Position numbers and translations under genes: made by a program. 64,000 nucleotides of DNA, from NCBI RefSeq assembly GCF_021390395.1, contig NZ_JAJUWT010000003.1, positions 248,001 to 312,000 on the forward strand, read 5' to 3'. The notes under the pieces were generated by a model that made no database searches, had not been told where the DNA came from, and saw only the letters and a list, made by a program, of their open reading frames with translations. Source of the DNA: Saccharothrix sp. S26. Its GTDB lineage: Bacteria; Actinomycetota; Actinomycetes; Mycobacteriales; Pseudonocardiaceae. This document shows, piece after piece, positions 62,412 to 64,000 of this stretch. How positions within the stretch are numbered: the first letter of the stretch is position 1; the number at the start of each line of letters is the position of its first letter.

Positions 62412-62871
62412 ACGCCCTCGTCGGCGGCATGGGACGCGCGGTGGCCCTGGGGGTCGCCGTGGCGGTCGGCACGGCGCTGGTGCTGGCCCGCGTGGGCGCG
62501 CCGTGGCTGTGGGCGGTCGCGATCGGGTTGCCCGTCGGCGCGTTGGCGCTGCTCGTCGCACGTCTGCCGCGCGCCACGGACGTGCAGTGGGCCCCGCAGC
62601 CCACGACCACCTCCACCGCCACGCACGTCCAGGCCAGCACACTGGCGAGCCGCCTCGCCGAAGCCGCCGTCGACCAGGACCGGTTCGCCAAGCGGGTCCA
62701 GCCGCGGCTGCGCCGCCTCGCCGAGGCCCGGCTGCGGCAGGTGCACGGCGTGCCCGACCTGCACGACCCGAAGGCACGCGCGGTGCTCGGCGACGAGTTG
62801 CACCGCCTGCTCACCGACCCGCAAGCGCCGCTGCCCGAGCCGGCCAGGCTCGCCGACCTGTTGGAGAAGCT

Positions 62872-62875
<4 letters not shown>
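62408..62875 (+). CDS. Membrane protein of the MoxR cluster
   Basis: 155 residues. Two adjacent hydrophobic segments (about 8-30 and 33-52) form a membrane hairpin, followed by a helical Arg/Leu-rich cytoplasmic region (RFAKRVQPRLRRLAEARL, then HRLLTDPQAPLPEPARLADL). No named domain is recognised. GTG at 62408 overlaps the DUF4129 stop, and its own stop overlaps moxR, so the cluster is translationally coupled. Confidence 0.8.
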
Positions 62876-63849
<974 letters not shown>

Positions 63850-63862
63850 ACCGGCGACGGTC

Positions 63863-64000
63863 ATGAGCCGGGCGGAGCGGCTGCGCGAGGCGTTCACCGG
63901 CGGGCGGGGCGCGCACTGGCACCCCACCGACGCGATGGTGCGCGGCCTCGCGCTGGGCGTGGGCATGGTGGCGCTCGGCGGGCTGCTGCACGAGGTGGAG
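63863..64000 (+). CDS. Start of a probable DUF58 protein, cut by window end
   Basis: 46 codons from ATG at 63863 run open to the window edge. The residues MSRAERLREAFTGGRG then HPTDAMVRGLALGVGMVALG show a cytoplasmic start leading into a membrane segment. The DUF58 call rests mainly on position after moxR. Only the start is visible. Confidence 0.55.
   Translation, partial: MSRAERLREAFTGGRGAHWHPTDAMVRGLALGVGMVALGGLLHEVE

Overview
The window is very GC-rich actinobacterial chromosome (most third codon positions are G or C, GTG starts are frequent). Gene content and order point to the Pseudonocardiales (Saccharothrix/Actinosynnema/Lentzea-like); the genus is an inference. The backbone rsmI-metG-tatD-rpfB-rsmA-ispE-acyl-AMP ligase-pth-rplY-prs-glmU-TetR-mfd-mazG-lytic transglycosylase-eno-ftsB-DUF501-ppx is the block that, from memory, forms Rv1003 to Rv1026 in Mycobacterium tuberculosis. 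Everything else can be read as insertions into that conserved frame.

Region by region. 1-6048: 16S rRNA methylation (rsmI, rsmA), methionyl-tRNA synthetase, TatD nuclease and an RpfB-type resuscitation factor. 6135-8998: a SAM riboswitch, a Cys-containing leader peptide and the metNIQ methionine importer, inserted between rsmA and ispE. 9219-12021: ispE and an ABC-F ATPase. 12201-16958: an eight-repeat DivIVA-motif protein, a fatty-acyl-AMP ligase, and the pth/four-repeat DivIVA/rplY group. 17188-21543: a 1451-residue STAND-type NTPase with a long helical repeat array placed inside the glmU-prs-rplY-pth operon. 21557-25897: prs, glmU, a diguanylate cyclase and tRNA-Gln(TTG). 26206-31007: a membrane-anchored hydrolase, an acyl-CoA desaturase with its TetR regulator and a tandem palindromic operator, a sugar dehydrogenase-like lipoprotein and a DUF4291 protein. 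31161-40612: mfd, a SurA-like lipoprotein, mazG, a long hairpin element, a tricorn-type protease and a small anchored protein. 40619-43884: efeUOB ferrous iron uptake with iron-box-like sites. 43991-51350: two lytic transglycosylases around the eno-ftsB-DUF501-ppx core. 51519-56998: a complete oligopeptide ABC transporter. 57446-61667: an S10 peptidase, a family 5 uracil-DNA glycosylase and an AbiEi/AbiEii-like pair. 61752-64000: a DUF4129-MoxR-DUF58 cluster cut by the window edge.

The most unusual signals are: (i) an intergenic repeat family built on a 22-nt period with core GAGTCCTACGTTCA, present at four loci; two are full palindromes in convergent gaps, and their 56-bp centres lie in opposite orientations while the outer arms do not; (ii) the STAND NTPase embedded in a housekeeping operon; (iii) a SAM riboswitch stacked on a leader peptide ahead of metNIQ; (iv) two proteins made almost only of DivIVA-type motifs; (v) a PD-(D/E)XK-like/winged-helix protein paired with a nucleotidyltransferase; (vi) eight genes with a TANNNT box 6 or 7 nt before the start codon, suggesting leaderless mRNAs. 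No phage, transposase, CRISPR array or biosynthetic gene cluster was seen.
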